Below are positions 43,179-51,260 of a stretch of 64,000 nt of DNA, piece by piece. The DNA is from Flammeovirga sp. EKP202 (GTDB taxonomy: Bacteria; Bacteroidota; Bacteroidia; Cytophagales; Flammeovirgaceae), in contig NZ_JACVVP010000005.1 of assembly GCF_014534745.1 (NCBI RefSeq), forward strand, positions 1 to 64,000, given 5' to 3'. A model generated the notes under the pieces. The model had not been told where the DNA came from. It saw nothing but the letters and a program-made list of their open reading frames with translations, and made no database searches. A program made the position numbers and the translations under genes. How positions within the stretch are numbered: position 1 is the stretch's first letter; every line of letters starts with the position of its first letter.

Positions 43179-44732
43179 ATGGATTTAATAAATAACATCA
43201 CTACCCGTGCTGAATTGGTAAAGCGACCCAATCAGATTATAGAAGCGAATACACAGCTTCCTATTCCTGGTTTAGCACAAAAGTTATTTATTTATACCAA
43301 TACCTTCCATAACGAAGACTACTCGAAGCCAATTACTTTTAAGCTTTCGAGTTTTTATGGACGTTATGTTGGAGGGCAGAACTTAAAGGACGTAGACAAA
43401 GCCTGTCAGCTTCTTAAATCGTCTATGATCATGTTCTACACGCCTATCGATAAAGATTCCGGTCTACCGGTCATTATTGGTAAAGATGGCGATGTGAGCC
43501 TTTTGAGCAAGGGATATCGAAAGGAGTATGTTTCTATTTTTGATAGAATTGTGCTGGATAAGACAAAAGTGACCTTTGAATACTCCGATAACTTGCTTCC
43601 TTACCTCAATGCAAAGAGTAACTATACGACTTACATTTACGGCAATATTCGTCAGATGCGTTCTAAATATGGACCAAAACTATACGATTTATTGTCTCGA
43701 GGAATCGGTTTTTACGAGAGTAGAAAAATTACTGTAGATGACTTCAGGTCTGTCTTTGGTTTAGAAAAACATAAAACGTATCAATCTTATGGTCGATTGA
43801 AGCAGTCGGTTATTACGCCTTCTATCAAGGACATCAATAAGAATGCAGATATTGAAGTATCATTAAAAGAATATAAGCAAGGGAGAACGATTAAAGTATT
43901 GGAGTTCTTTTTCTCAGGAAAGGTGGATCATCAACAAAGAGAAAATGACTTTGCTTCTTCAATGGAGCTCCTAAATACTGAATTTAGCCAAGATGCTACC
44001 CTAAAAAATACGTTCGATAATTTCATTCACCTTTATCGTTTAAATAATAATTGCTACAAGGATGTAGAAGCAAAAATTGTTGACCCGGTCATGAATGAGA
44101 AGATATTAGGGAAGTGGCTAAGTGAAATCATTACCGAACATGCGGGTGGATCAAGAGAGAAGTTTATCATTGGTGTACAGAACAACATGTTGTCTTACAT
44201 TATGAATGGTAAAACATCATTGAATATTGATACAACTCCTGCCTCTGCGGCTTCTTCGATCAAAGAAACGCCTGCTGAGAGTGCATTTGGTAATATCGAA
44301 ATCATTATCAACGAGGAAGAAGTTGCTCAACCTGCAAAACCTACTGCCGCTTATAAATTTGAGCCAGTAGCTATTCCTTGTCCTGAATATGGTACAGATC
44401 AGGCCTTGTTCAAGGAACTTTCAACTAAATTGGCAAAGAAACTAACTCATTTCGGTACTTATGATTTCTCGACAAAGAAGTTTGGAGAATGGCATCAAGT
44501 GTACTTGGATGAACTCAATAACCAACTTTTTGTATTTTATAAGGATATGAAATCATTGGGGCTTGGTAATTCAATCATTCGAAAAGCTATTGAGGTGTTT
44601 GTCAATGACTTAGAAGAGTATCAGGTAATGAAACCTTTGAAGAAAGAGATCAGAGATTTAAGAAATGCTGTACAGAGAAATGAAATTTTCCCTAACAAAG
44701 GCACTTTTGCGAAGATGATCAACGACTGGTAA
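43179..44732 (+). CDS. Replication initiator, Rep_3 family (long form)
   Basis: A 517-residue initiator that should bind the adjacent iterons and open the origin. The first 250 residues fit the Rep_3 double winged-helix layout: an opening helix 'VKRPNQIIEANTQLPIPGLAQKLFIYTNTF', then 'TFEYSDNLLPYLNAKSNYTTYIYGNIRQMRSKYGPKLYDLLSRG', the classic end of the first winged helix, followed by 'ITVDDFRSVFGLEKHKTYQSYGRLKQSVITPSIKDINKNADIEVSL' for the second. About 270 further residues form an extension (linker around 340-385 rich in Ala, Pro, Glu; helical end 395-517) that typical 230-330-residue plasmid initiators lack. Start codon ATG at 43179, leader under 50 bases from the last iteron. Confidence 0.92.
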   Translation: MDLINNITTRAELVKRPNQIIEANTQLPIPGLAQKLFIYTNTFHNEDYSKPITFKLSSFYGRYVGGQNLKDVDKACQLLKSSMIMFYTPIDKDSGLPVIIGKDGDVSLLSKGYRKEYVSIFDRIVLDKTKVTFEYSDNLLPYLNAKSNYTTYIYGNIRQMRSKYGPKLYDLLSRGIGFYESRKITVDDFRSVFGLEKHKTYQSYGRLKQSVITPSIKDINKNADIEVSLKEYKQGRTIKVLEFFFSGKVDHQQRENDFASSMELLNTEFSQDATLKNTFDNFIHLYRLNNNCYKDVEAKIVDPVMNEKILGKWLSEIITEHAGGSREKFIIGVQNNMLSYIMNGKTSLNIDTTPASAASSIKETPAESAFGNIEIIINEEEVAQPAKPTAAYKFEPVAIPCPEYGTDQALFKELSTKLAKKLTHFGTYDFSTKKFGEWHQVYLDELNNQLFVFYKDMKSLGLGNSIIRKAIEVFVNDLEEYQVMKPLKKEIRDLRNAVQRNEIFPNKGTFAKMINDW

Positions 44733-44801
44733 GAACATCACACTGATTTATTTAGAGAATCAATGCTTTTAAGTTAATCTAAGGTATAATTTAAGGTGTT
44801 G

Positions 44802-44833
44802 TTTTGACCTTTATCAGAATTATATTAGGTTTG
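44802..44833 (+). promoter_or_regulatory. Bacteroidota-type promoter of the right parAB operon
   Basis: Minus-33 element TTTTG at 44802-44806 and a perfect minus-7 element TAGGTTTG (TAnnTTTG) at 44826-44833, spaced by 19 bases as in the Bacteroidota consensus. Transcription would start about 23 bases before the parA start codon. Confidence 0.65.
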
Positions 44834-44862
44834 TAATTATACAATAATATAACTTCATAGAC

Positions 44863-45693
44863 ATGATCGGAGAAAATATAGTTAAACTTCGAAAAAAAAA
44901 TAATATGCAACAGAAAGAATTGGCTCAGCTGATTGATATTTCTGTTCAAGGCTTAATTAAATGGGAAAAGGGAAAAGTAGAAATTCCTTATTCTGGTCTT
45001 TCTAAGATTGCCGACATTTTTAAAGTACCTCTGGATTACATCGTAAAAGGACCTCCTGCAAAGGTAGTGTCTCTTATTAATTCAAAAGGAGGAAACACAA
45101 AGTCTTCATTACTTAGACAAATTACTATGGGTATTGTCACTGAATGCCCAGACCTAAAAGTTCTTTGTATTGATACTGACCCACAGCAAACACTTGCAAT
45201 GTATGCTGAAAATGGTAGACACGAAAATATTGAAGTCATCAGTTTTGATTCGAATACTATTGCAGTTTCTGAGAAGTATAGAAAGCTGATCGAAGACAGT
45301 CAATATACTTATGACTATATCTTAGTTGATACGGCAGGTTACGTCGCAGTAACAGATCTATTGACAAGTATAATTGCAAATTCGGATGTGATTGTACCTA
45401 TCACGCTCAACGAAACGGCATTAGGACCAACTATTTCAAGTATCAGTAATATTGCTGATGTAAGGGACTCTTTAGATCTACCAACCAAAATTATTGGTAT
45501 CAGAAATAGAGTCAATAGAACAGTGAAAGAATCAAGAATGCCTTTTGAGTTGGACGGCTATATGGGATTAAAGCTATTGGATACTTTTATTCCTGATTCA
45601 ATCCAATACCAAAGAGATACTAATTTCAGTAATACTAATATTACAAAAGAGGTGCGTTCATTAATACATGAATTGTTGCCTGTTTTAGATTAA
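44863..45693 (+). CDS. ParA family ATPase with N-terminal XRE-type helix-turn-helix (right pair)
   Basis: A 276-residue protein in the same operon as the right ParB. Residues 1-62 are a clear XRE/Cro helix-turn-helix (MIGENIVKLRKKNNMQQKEL, SVQGLIKWEKGKVEIPYSGLSKIADIF). From 67 the ParA domain begins, with the deviant Walker A K-G-G-N-T-K-S-S at 75-82, 'VLCIDTDPQQTLAMYAENG' and 'YDYILVDTAGYVAV'. The family usually has V/I and A/G where Asn77-Thr78 stand, so this is an unusual but intact P-loop. It is much shorter between motifs than the left ParA and clearly a different lineage. It may segregate DNA or act mainly as a regulator of the origin. Confidence 0.9.
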   Translation: MIGENIVKLRKKNNMQQKELAQLIDISVQGLIKWEKGKVEIPYSGLSKIADIFKVPLDYIVKGPPAKVVSLINSKGGNTKSSLLRQITMGIVTECPDLKVLCIDTDPQQTLAMYAENGRHENIEVISFDSNTIAVSEKYRKLIEDSQYTYDYILVDTAGYVAVTDLLTSIIANSDVIVPITLNETALGPTISSISNIADVRDSLDLPTKIIGIRNRVNRTVKESRMPFELDGYMGLKLLDTFIPDSIQYQRDTNFSNTNITKEVRSLIHELLPVLD

Positions 45694-45738
45694 AAAAAGC
45701 CCTGTTTTACGCACACTGTATTAGAACAAATATGAACT

Positions 45739-47091
45739 ATGCTGAACCTAGATAAATTTAAGAAGAAAGAAGAAGAAAAATTAAAAGAAGGTAAAACTTC
45801 TCTTAGAGAGAAAGAGTCACAGGAAAAGTTGACAAATGTGGATTATAAATCTCCAGGTGCATTTCATATTGAACCTGAATACAGAGAACTGATTCGTAAA
45901 CAAACAGAGGATGAAGCTCGCAACTTTGAGGAGTCAATTAAAGCTGAAGGTGTTCGTGAACCTATATTATACTGGACCCATACACTAAGAGATAATACAG
46001 GTGCAAGAGTAGTTCATACTGTTGTGGATGGTCACCACCGTTGTGAAGCAGCCATAAAGTTGGGTTTAGAATATATCCCTTGTAAGGAATTAAAATTCAG
46101 TACGCACAATGACGTTCGTATTTGGATGTTGAGAAACCAATTGGGGAGACGTAACATTGGTGATGCTGAAAAAATTCGTATTGCACTTCAGTTGACGGAG
46201 TTTTTAGGTATTGAAGCAAAAGAAAGGAAAAAACGTCAAGTTCAAGGTTTCAATGCAGCGGCAGAGAAAAAAGTTGATACTACTCCTGTTGAAGTTTCTG
46301 AAGAGCAAAATGAGTTGGATGATCTGAAAAAGTCATTGAATATTGATCCTAAAGGAAGAATCAATAGAGCAGAGGAGGCGGCAAAGATTGCAGGCGTGTC
46401 TACAAAGAATGTAACCAAAATGAAAAAGGTTATTGAAAAAGGCCCTGCTGATATGCTTAATGCAGTGATGGATGGTTACCTTTCAATTCATAAAGCTTGG
46501 ACTGAACTTAGAGCGGTAGAGCTTGAAGAAAAGAAAAAGAAAGCTAGAAAAACAAAGAAAGTAGAGAAAGACCTTACGCCAAAGCAAGTACAAGCATTAA
46601 TCAATGATACTTCTTTAGTAGAAAAAGTAAGTAGAGTAGCTTTAGCTTTTAGGTATCCCGATACTTCTTTTGAAGCTCAAAATGTCAACCCTTCTCATCA
46701 ACATTATAATGATTTTACAATTCGTTTTGTAGAGAACAATACGGAAGTAAAACAAAGTAAGTTTGTAGATGTAGTTCAAGTGGTCAAATTAAATGATTCA
46801 GAACTGTCTCCTTTGGTGGTCGGTTATCAAATCGTTTCTACTTTTGATGATCTACAGAATCTAAATAGTTTAATAGATTTATCTGCTTCTTGTCATAAAT
46901 TTTATATTGTTGTAGATGATTCTTTATTAGAAGAGGCAAAACTTCAGGTAGAGAAACAGAATCTGAAAGTAGGAATTATCACTACTAACCCTTCTCCAAA
47001 AGTAGATGTAGCCTTGGAAAGTCATTACATTGAGCTCAATGAACACCAAGAATTACAGGTACTAAGAGAGTCGTTTTTTAGATCATTATAA
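45739..47091 (+). CDS. ParB-like partition protein with C-terminal extension (right pair)
   Basis: A 450-residue protein. The N-terminus is highly charged; the ParB domain (about 45-150) carries 'ARNFEESIKAEGVREPILYW', the nucleotide box G-H-H-R at 98-101 and 'DVRIWMLRNQLGRRNIGDAEKIRIALQL'. A helix-turn-helix (RINRAEEAAKIAGVSTKNVTKMKKVIEKGP) follows at 205-240, then a Lys-rich linker (AVELEEKKKKARKTKKVEKD). Residues 285-450 form an additional alpha/beta domain absent from the left ParB; it resembles a restriction-endonuclease-like fold (FVDVVQVVK, PLVVGYQIVSTFDDLQ, CHKFYIVVDDSLLEEA, KVGIITT) but with the usual acidic/Lys catalytic positions not evident. The gene follows parA by 45 bp in the same operon. 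Confidence 0.88.
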   Translation: MLNLDKFKKKEEEKLKEGKTSLREKESQEKLTNVDYKSPGAFHIEPEYRELIRKQTEDEARNFEESIKAEGVREPILYWTHTLRDNTGARVVHTVVDGHHRCEAAIKLGLEYIPCKELKFSTHNDVRIWMLRNQLGRRNIGDAEKIRIALQLTEFLGIEAKERKKRQVQGFNAAAEKKVDTTPVEVSEEQNELDDLKKSLNIDPKGRINRAEEAAKIAGVSTKNVTKMKKVIEKGPADMLNAVMDGYLSIHKAWTELRAVELEEKKKKARKTKKVEKDLTPKQVQALINDTSLVEKVSRVALAFRYPDTSFEAQNVNPSHQHYNDFTIRFVENNTEVKQSKFVDVVQVVKLNDSELSPLVVGYQIVSTFDDLQNLNSLIDLSASCHKFYIVVDDSLLEEAKLQVEKQNLKVGIITTNPSPKVDVALESHYIELNEHQELQVLRESFFRSL

Positions 47092-47181
47092 CATTGCATT
47101 ATATTTTATTAGGTGAGGTTTTAAAACAACAGGACTATACATCACGTATAAAAAGTATGTTGAATTTAAAATTACATCATT

Positions 47182-47316
47182 ATGTTATCGACATCACCGA
47201 ATAAAAATGTAAAGACAAAATTCAGAAAAGGAGTATCTTTAGGAGATTTAATTCGCATGGGGGTTACTCAAGAAGAGATCAAAAAACGGTTAGGTTTTAA
47301 AAAAATATATAAGTAA
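47182..47316 (+). CDS. Tiny basic protein downstream of the right parB (44 aa)
   Basis: A short ORF starting ATG at 47182 and ending TAA at 47316: MLSTSPNKNVKTKFRKGVSL followed by GDLIRMGVTQEEIKKRLGFK and KIYK. It is 25% Lys/Arg, and the helix-turn-helix-like second half (SLGDLIRMGVTQEEIKKRLG) looks like a DNA-binding or ParB-interacting peptide. It starts 90 bases after parB and is followed at once by a strong terminator, which marks it as the last gene of the operon. No family recognised. Confidence 0.6.
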   Translation: MLSTSPNKNVKTKFRKGVSLGDLIRMGVTQEEIKKRLGFKKIYK

Positions 47317-47341
47317 AAAGTGGTTGAGAGACCACTTTTTT
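47315..47341 (+). terminator. Terminator of the right partition operon
   Basis: AAAAAGTGGT / ACCACTTTTT stem with a TGAGAG loop and six T residues; it overlaps the stop codon of the 44-residue ORF. Confidence 0.92.
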
Positions 47342-47367
47342 CGTTTTTGGCAATTTTGCCAAAAACG
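47342..47367. repeat. Perfect 26-bp palindrome (candidate parS, copy 1)
   Basis: Twelve-base perfect arms CGTTTTTGGCAA / TTGCCAAAAACG around a central TT, next to the partition terminator. A second, slightly diverged copy lies at 47905-47930; repeat R10 sits between them. Confidence 0.7.
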
Positions 47368-47439
47368 CCAAAGTTCCTTTCTTTTAATATAAACCAACTT
47401 TCTACTAAGATAGTAATTGTATTTATTGGGTAAGTTTAC

Positions 47440-47880
47440 TACACTGTAAAATAAACTTTCGTTAATTAATGTAACTCCTTTAATAAAGGATCAATGGTAG
47501 TGTATTGTGGTTCGTGAGGTCGTTGCAATGCAACGACCCTACAGAACTGCAATTTAGAAGATAATTATAATACCTTTGTCTTTTGATCTGTAATCAGACA
47601 ATCATTTAGTAGTATCTCCCTCGGCCTTGAAGGGAAAAGCGTTAAGAATTTTATGGAATGAGCCGTTAAAAATGATTTTGTTGTTTGAGCTTTAGCGAGT
47701 TTAAAATCATTTAGGCGAGAGGAATGGAATTTAGCTTTTGACTTCTAAGCTTTGAATTTTTTGCTTCTTTTTGTTTCAAGACAAAAACGAAGAGGAAAAA
47801 AGCTTGAAAGTTAGATCCTCTAAATGCTTGCAGAAAGGCCGGTTGAAAGTTGACGAGAACTTAGTTTACTACGATTTATT
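47440..47880 (+). repeat. Dispersed intergenic repeat, copy R10 (best full-length copy)
   Basis: Ends: left TACACTGTAAAATAAACTTT, right GAGAACTTAGTTTACTACGA, imperfect inverted ends. Module C (flank TTGTGGTTCGTGA, perfect 21-bp palindrome at 47518-47538, CCTACAG) is followed by the CATTTAGTAGTATCTCC link and complete module A with its two hairpins. It sits between the two parS-like palindromes and contains only repeat-derived short ORFs. Confidence 0.88.
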
Positions 47881-47904
47881 GATAATAATAATGCTATTCG
47901 AAAA

Positions 47905-47930
47905 CGATTTTGGTAAATTTGCCAAAAACG
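47905..47930. repeat. 26-bp palindrome (candidate parS, copy 2)
   Basis: CGATTTTGGTAA / TTGCCAAAAACG arms around AT, a diverged copy of the palindrome at 47342-47367. It lies 23 bases before the YchJ start codon, so it could also act as an operator of that gene. Confidence 0.6.
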
Positions 47931-47952
47931 AAAATAGTCTAATTTGCCCTCT

Positions 47953-48354
47953 ATGGAAAAAGATATGAACTGTCCTTGTGGATCAGGAAAACAATATAAA
48001 GATTGTTGTAAAATTGCTCATGATGATATCAATGATGTAGTTACCGCTGAACAATTAATGCGGTCTCGTTATTCTGCATATGTATTAGCAGATAGCGAAT
48101 ATTTACATAAAAGCCATCATTCTAAGACAAGACCTAAATCAAGAGGAGAAAGGAGGGAGACTATAAAGTGGGCAAAAGCAGTAGATTGGAAAGGACTTGA
48201 AATTATTCAAAAACAACAAGGACTAGAAGGTGATAATTTTGGAGTGGTAGAATTTAAAGCCTATTTCATGGAGAGAGGAAAACCCTCGGTAATTCATGAG
48301 AAGTCTACTTTTGAAAAGGAAAATGGGCATTGGGTGTATAAAGATGCATTATAA
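47953..48354 (+). CDS. ychJ: YchJ family protein with SEC-C metal-binding motif
   Basis: A 133-residue cytosolic protein. It opens with the SEC-C zinc motif: C-P-C-G-S-G at residues 7-12, then D-C-C (MNCPCGSGKQYKDCC). The rest matches the YchJ family: 'AEQLMRSRYSAYVLADSEYLHKSHHSKTRP', 'WKGLEIIQKQQG', 'FKAYFMERGKPSVIHEKSTFEKENGHWVYKD'. The start at 47953 is taken because it is the first ATG; another ATG at 47965 also suits. Biochemical role not established for the family. Its terminator is shared with the convergent signal peptidase gene. Confidence 0.9.
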   Translation: MEKDMNCPCGSGKQYKDCCKIAHDDINDVVTAEQLMRSRYSAYVLADSEYLHKSHHSKTRPKSRGERRETIKWAKAVDWKGLEIIQKQQGLEGDNFGVVEFKAYFMERGKPSVIHEKSTFEKENGHWVYKDAL

Positions 48355-48392
48355 AAAAGCACTGAAGTTGTGATAAACTTCAGTGCTTTTTT
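48354..48392. terminator. Bidirectional terminator between ychJ and lepB
   Basis: AAAAAAGCACTGAAGTT / AACTTCAGTGCTTTTTT: a long perfect stem with A-run and T-run on the two sides, so it serves both converging genes. Confidence 0.92.
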
Positions 48393-48421
48393 CATTTAGA
48401 GAATTATATAAATGAAAGAAA

Positions 48422-49408
48422 TTAAAGCGATTTAAATAATCGACTACTATCAAATTCTTTTAAGTTGAAAAGTACAACTGTTCCTTTTCCATAGATATGA
48501 TCAGCTGGAACGAAACCCCAAAACCTTGAGTCTAATGAATTGTGTCGGTTATCACCCATCATAAAATAATAGTCTTGTTGAACGGTATATTCATTGACTT
48601 CTTTTCCATTAATGAAAATTTTCCCGTTTTCAAAAGTTGCATTATTGTCCTCATACTTTAAAATGATAGGTAAATACAGCTGACGGTTACTTGGAGTTAA
48701 TGTGACAACATCTCCTTTTTTAGGAACTCTTGTAGCAGGATAAAAGTCCGCTTCTCTACTTACTAAACTCTTTACGGCTTTTATATGTGGATCTTTTCGG
48801 ATCGCTTCAGCCTTCTTTTCTGAGATATGAACAACAAAATTTCGTTGTCCTGAAGGATACGTTTTATCGTTGTTATGATCATAATGATAAAGATCTAATT
48901 GTTCCAACTTCTTTTTTGAAAGTCCATTTTCAGTGATGACTTCAAACTGATGTTGTGTTTCTACATCATCAAACATTAATTGACCATTGATATAAACATC
49001 TGCATTTTTAAGTTCTACAGTATCTCCGGGAGTGGCAATACAGCGCTTTAGATAAATTGTCTTAAGGTCTACAGGCTTGTCTTCCGGAGGAAAAAAGAAT
49101 CCTACAATATCACCTTTCTGTACTTCAGAAAAACCAGGCAAACGAAATGTAGGAAGTGAAATCCAATCTAATCCATAACCATGAATTAATGGTAGCTGAA
49201 AAGGTGTGGCAGGAGTAATAGCTCCATAACTTAATTTTGAAATAATAATGTGATCTCCTGCTTGTATGGTAGGCTCTAGTGAACTAGTGGGCACTACACT
49301 TCTCCAACCAATCAGCCAAGAGAAGAGCGATACCAAGATGAGCACTTGAAAGAAATCTTTAATGGTACTTTTTCCTTCTTGCTTAATTTTCTTTGCGTTA
49401 ATTTCCAT
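48422..49408 (-). CDS. lepB: Signal peptidase I
   Basis: A 328-residue S26-family leader peptidase that removes signal peptides from proteins exported by Sec. One N-terminal membrane helix (about 18-38) precedes the nucleophile Ser43 in S-L-E-P-T (most family members have S-M-E-P-T). The general base Lys121 lies in Y-L-K-R-C-I-A-x-P-G-D. The C-terminal box 'YFMMGDNRHNSLDSRFWGFV' is intact. The middle is longer than in E. coli LepB, as is usual in Bacteroidota. It is convergent with ychJ. Confidence 0.94.
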   Translation of the reverse strand: MEINAKKIKQEGKSTIKDFFQVLILVSLFSWLIGWRSVVPTSSLEPTIQAGDHIIISKLSYGAITPATPFQLPLIHGYGLDWISLPTFRLPGFSEVQKGDIVGFFFPPEDKPVDLKTIYLKRCIATPGDTVELKNADVYINGQLMFDDVETQHQFEVITENGLSKKKLEQLDLYHYDHNNDKTYPSGQRNFVVHISEKKAEAIRKDPHIKAVKSLVSREADFYPATRVPKKGDVVTLTPSNRQLYLPIILKYEDNNATFENGKIFINGKEVNEYTVQQDYYFMMGDNRHNSLDSRFWGFVPADHIYGKGTVVLFNLKEFDSSRLFKSL

Positions 49409-49643
49409 TTTGATAATTTTAATTTGACACTTTCTGCAGAGTTTGTTTTTCAGTTATGTGGTGTTCCACATTGTATCGGTTACGAATATATATTTTGTAA
49501 AACTTCTTACCAATTAATTATACGATTACTCAAAAACTAAGTTGAAATGAATCTCTTTTTTTCTTTTTTTTAGGTTGAAAACAAAACTTGAAATACTATT
49601 TTTGTACAGGTTATTTTACTTTTTAATATTATCTTTTCCTGTT

Positions 49644-50756
49644 ATGATGAACGAATTTATTTACATCGCCTCCGCTTTTCTAGCACTTTTTTGTCTGACC
49701 TTAATCTTATTATTTTTGAGTATAAAGAGAGGAAAGAAAATAAAGAGTCAAACTACGTTATTAAATAAAAGAGATGATTCAGAAGAGCGTTATAAAGCCC
49801 TTGAAGAAACATTGGAACAAACCCAAAAAGAAGCAAAGGAAAGATACTTTACGCTTGAAGAGCGATTAAAGAAAGTAGAAAGTGAAAGAGATCACAAAGG
49901 GAAAAATCTAATTCAAACAGCAGAAAGGTTACTAAAAGACCACACTGATTTCTTAGCGACGCAAGTGACAGCAAGTAATTATGTGGAGACCAAAAATAAA
50001 TTAGAAGAGGTATTTGATTTCTGTTTGGCTCACGATTACGAAAATAAAGAAGCATTAAAGCAAGCTCAAAAATCTTTGCAGCGTAAGTTTGAAGACTTAG
50101 TCAGAAAGGATCTAGAACAACAATCTCAGAATGAGTTGAAGGATCAAATGAGAGAAGAACGTACTTTTCAAGAAAAAGTAAAAGGAGAATTGGAACGTTT
50201 GGAACAGGAAAAAATAGCCTTGCAAAGAGATTTACACAATGCCATTCATGCTGCTAATGAAAAGCAAGTACAGCAATTACAATTCAAATTAGACAGAGTA
50301 GAAGAACATATTCAGAGAGCTACAGAACAATCGTCTACTTCAACCACTTCTGGATTTGTTTATGTACTTTCAAATTATGGTTCTTTTGGAGAAGAAGTTT
50401 TCAAAATAGGTTATACACAATCTGACGATCCGCAATCAGAAATCAATGCTTTAAGTGAAACATTACCTTTCCCTTTTGATGTTCATGCTTTGATCAATGC
50501 TTCGAATGCTGAGCACTTATATCAAACTTTAAAAGAGAAATTACAAAAATATTCTGTCAATAAAGTCAACTTAGAAAAAGACTTCTTTGCTGTACCATTA
50601 GAAAAAATTGTTGAAATAGGAGAAGAGTTAGAAGGGAAATTCACTTACGAGAAAGAGCCAGAAGCATTAGAGTATTTTCAGTCAATGGAAACTTCTGTAG
50701 AAGATTTAGAATATTTGCTTCAAGTAAAGCGTCAGCAGCAAGACACAGAAAGTTAG
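49644..50756 (+). CDS. Membrane-anchored coiled-coil protein with C-terminal T5orf172/GIY-YIG-like domain
   Basis: The first ATG (49644) gives 370 residues; an upstream TTG-started extension to 49575 would add only a hydrophobic piece. A membrane helix (about 5-27, FIYIASAFLALFCLTLILLFL) is followed by a long Glu/Lys/Gln-rich coiled coil (35-235). Residues 255-345 form a T5orf172/MUG113 domain: 'GFVYVLSNYGSFGEEVFKIGYTQ', then 'LPFPFDVHALINASNAEHLYQTLKEKLQKY' and 'LEKDFFAVPLEKI'. These are GIY-YIG-related; the Tyr pair at the start and Arg/Glu positions vary. Such architecture occurs near phage-defence genes and in prophages, but no defence genes lie here. Confidence 0.8.
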   Translation: MMNEFIYIASAFLALFCLTLILLFLSIKRGKKIKSQTTLLNKRDDSEERYKALEETLEQTQKEAKERYFTLEERLKKVESERDHKGKNLIQTAERLLKDHTDFLATQVTASNYVETKNKLEEVFDFCLAHDYENKEALKQAQKSLQRKFEDLVRKDLEQQSQNELKDQMREERTFQEKVKGELERLEQEKIALQRDLHNAIHAANEKQVQQLQFKLDRVEEHIQRATEQSSTSTTSGFVYVLSNYGSFGEEVFKIGYTQSDDPQSEINALSETLPFPFDVHALINASNAEHLYQTLKEKLQKYSVNKVNLEKDFFAVPLEKIVEIGEELEGKFTYEKEPEALEYFQSMETSVEDLEYLLQVKRQQQDTES

Positions 50757-50784
50757 AGTTTTGGCCTTAACTTCCAATAGATCT

Positions 50785-51132
50785 TTCTACCAGCTTTTAT
50801 AGAGTCTACTTTCAAGCTTCCTTCTTCTTCATTTTTGTCTTAACACAAAAACGAAGCAAAAAAGTCAAGGCTTAGAAGTCAAAAGCTAAATTTCATTTCT
50901 CTCGCCTAAATGATTTAAAACTCGCTAAAGCTCAAACAAGAAAATCATTTTTAACGGCTCAATACATGAAATTCTTCACGCTTTTCTCTTCAAGGCCGGG
51001 GGAGTACTACCAAACTAAAATGGTAGAAAGCTCACTGGCGCGAATGTTAAGCGTTAGCGTCATTCGTGTCCTACAGATCATCAGAAATCTCCTGATTTCT
51101 AAATATTATAAATATTCGAAAATTGAGCTTAC
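50785..51132. repeat. Dispersed intergenic repeat, copy R11 (inverted A plus forward B)
   Basis: Module A on the minus strand (from the hairpin near 50830 to CTTCAAGGCCGGGG near 51000), then module B on the plus strand with hairpins 51041-51066 and 51084-51099 and the terminal motif. Loop of the first hairpin is TTAAGCGTTAGCGT, another GNNA variant. A 65-residue ORF across it is a translation of the repeat. Confidence 0.85.
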
Positions 51133-51260
51133 ATTAGTTTTAGAATGTAAATTTTCCGTTTGAGTCGTTAATATTTCCTTTTAGGTTATACATTGTTATA
51201 CTCTTTGTTTTGATATCCGTTGGTATAAGTAATTCTAGATAAATAATTACTTATAATTAA

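Noticed and set aside
47771-47968. 65-codon ORF just before ychJ
   Set aside because: It translates the end of repeat R10 and the palindrome; it overlaps the ychJ start in another frame.
50966-51163. Short ORF sharing the peptide IIRNLLISK with one at 11083-11280
   Set aside because: The likeness comes from translation of the same module B repeat; frame is not kept across copies and hairpins are the conserved feature.
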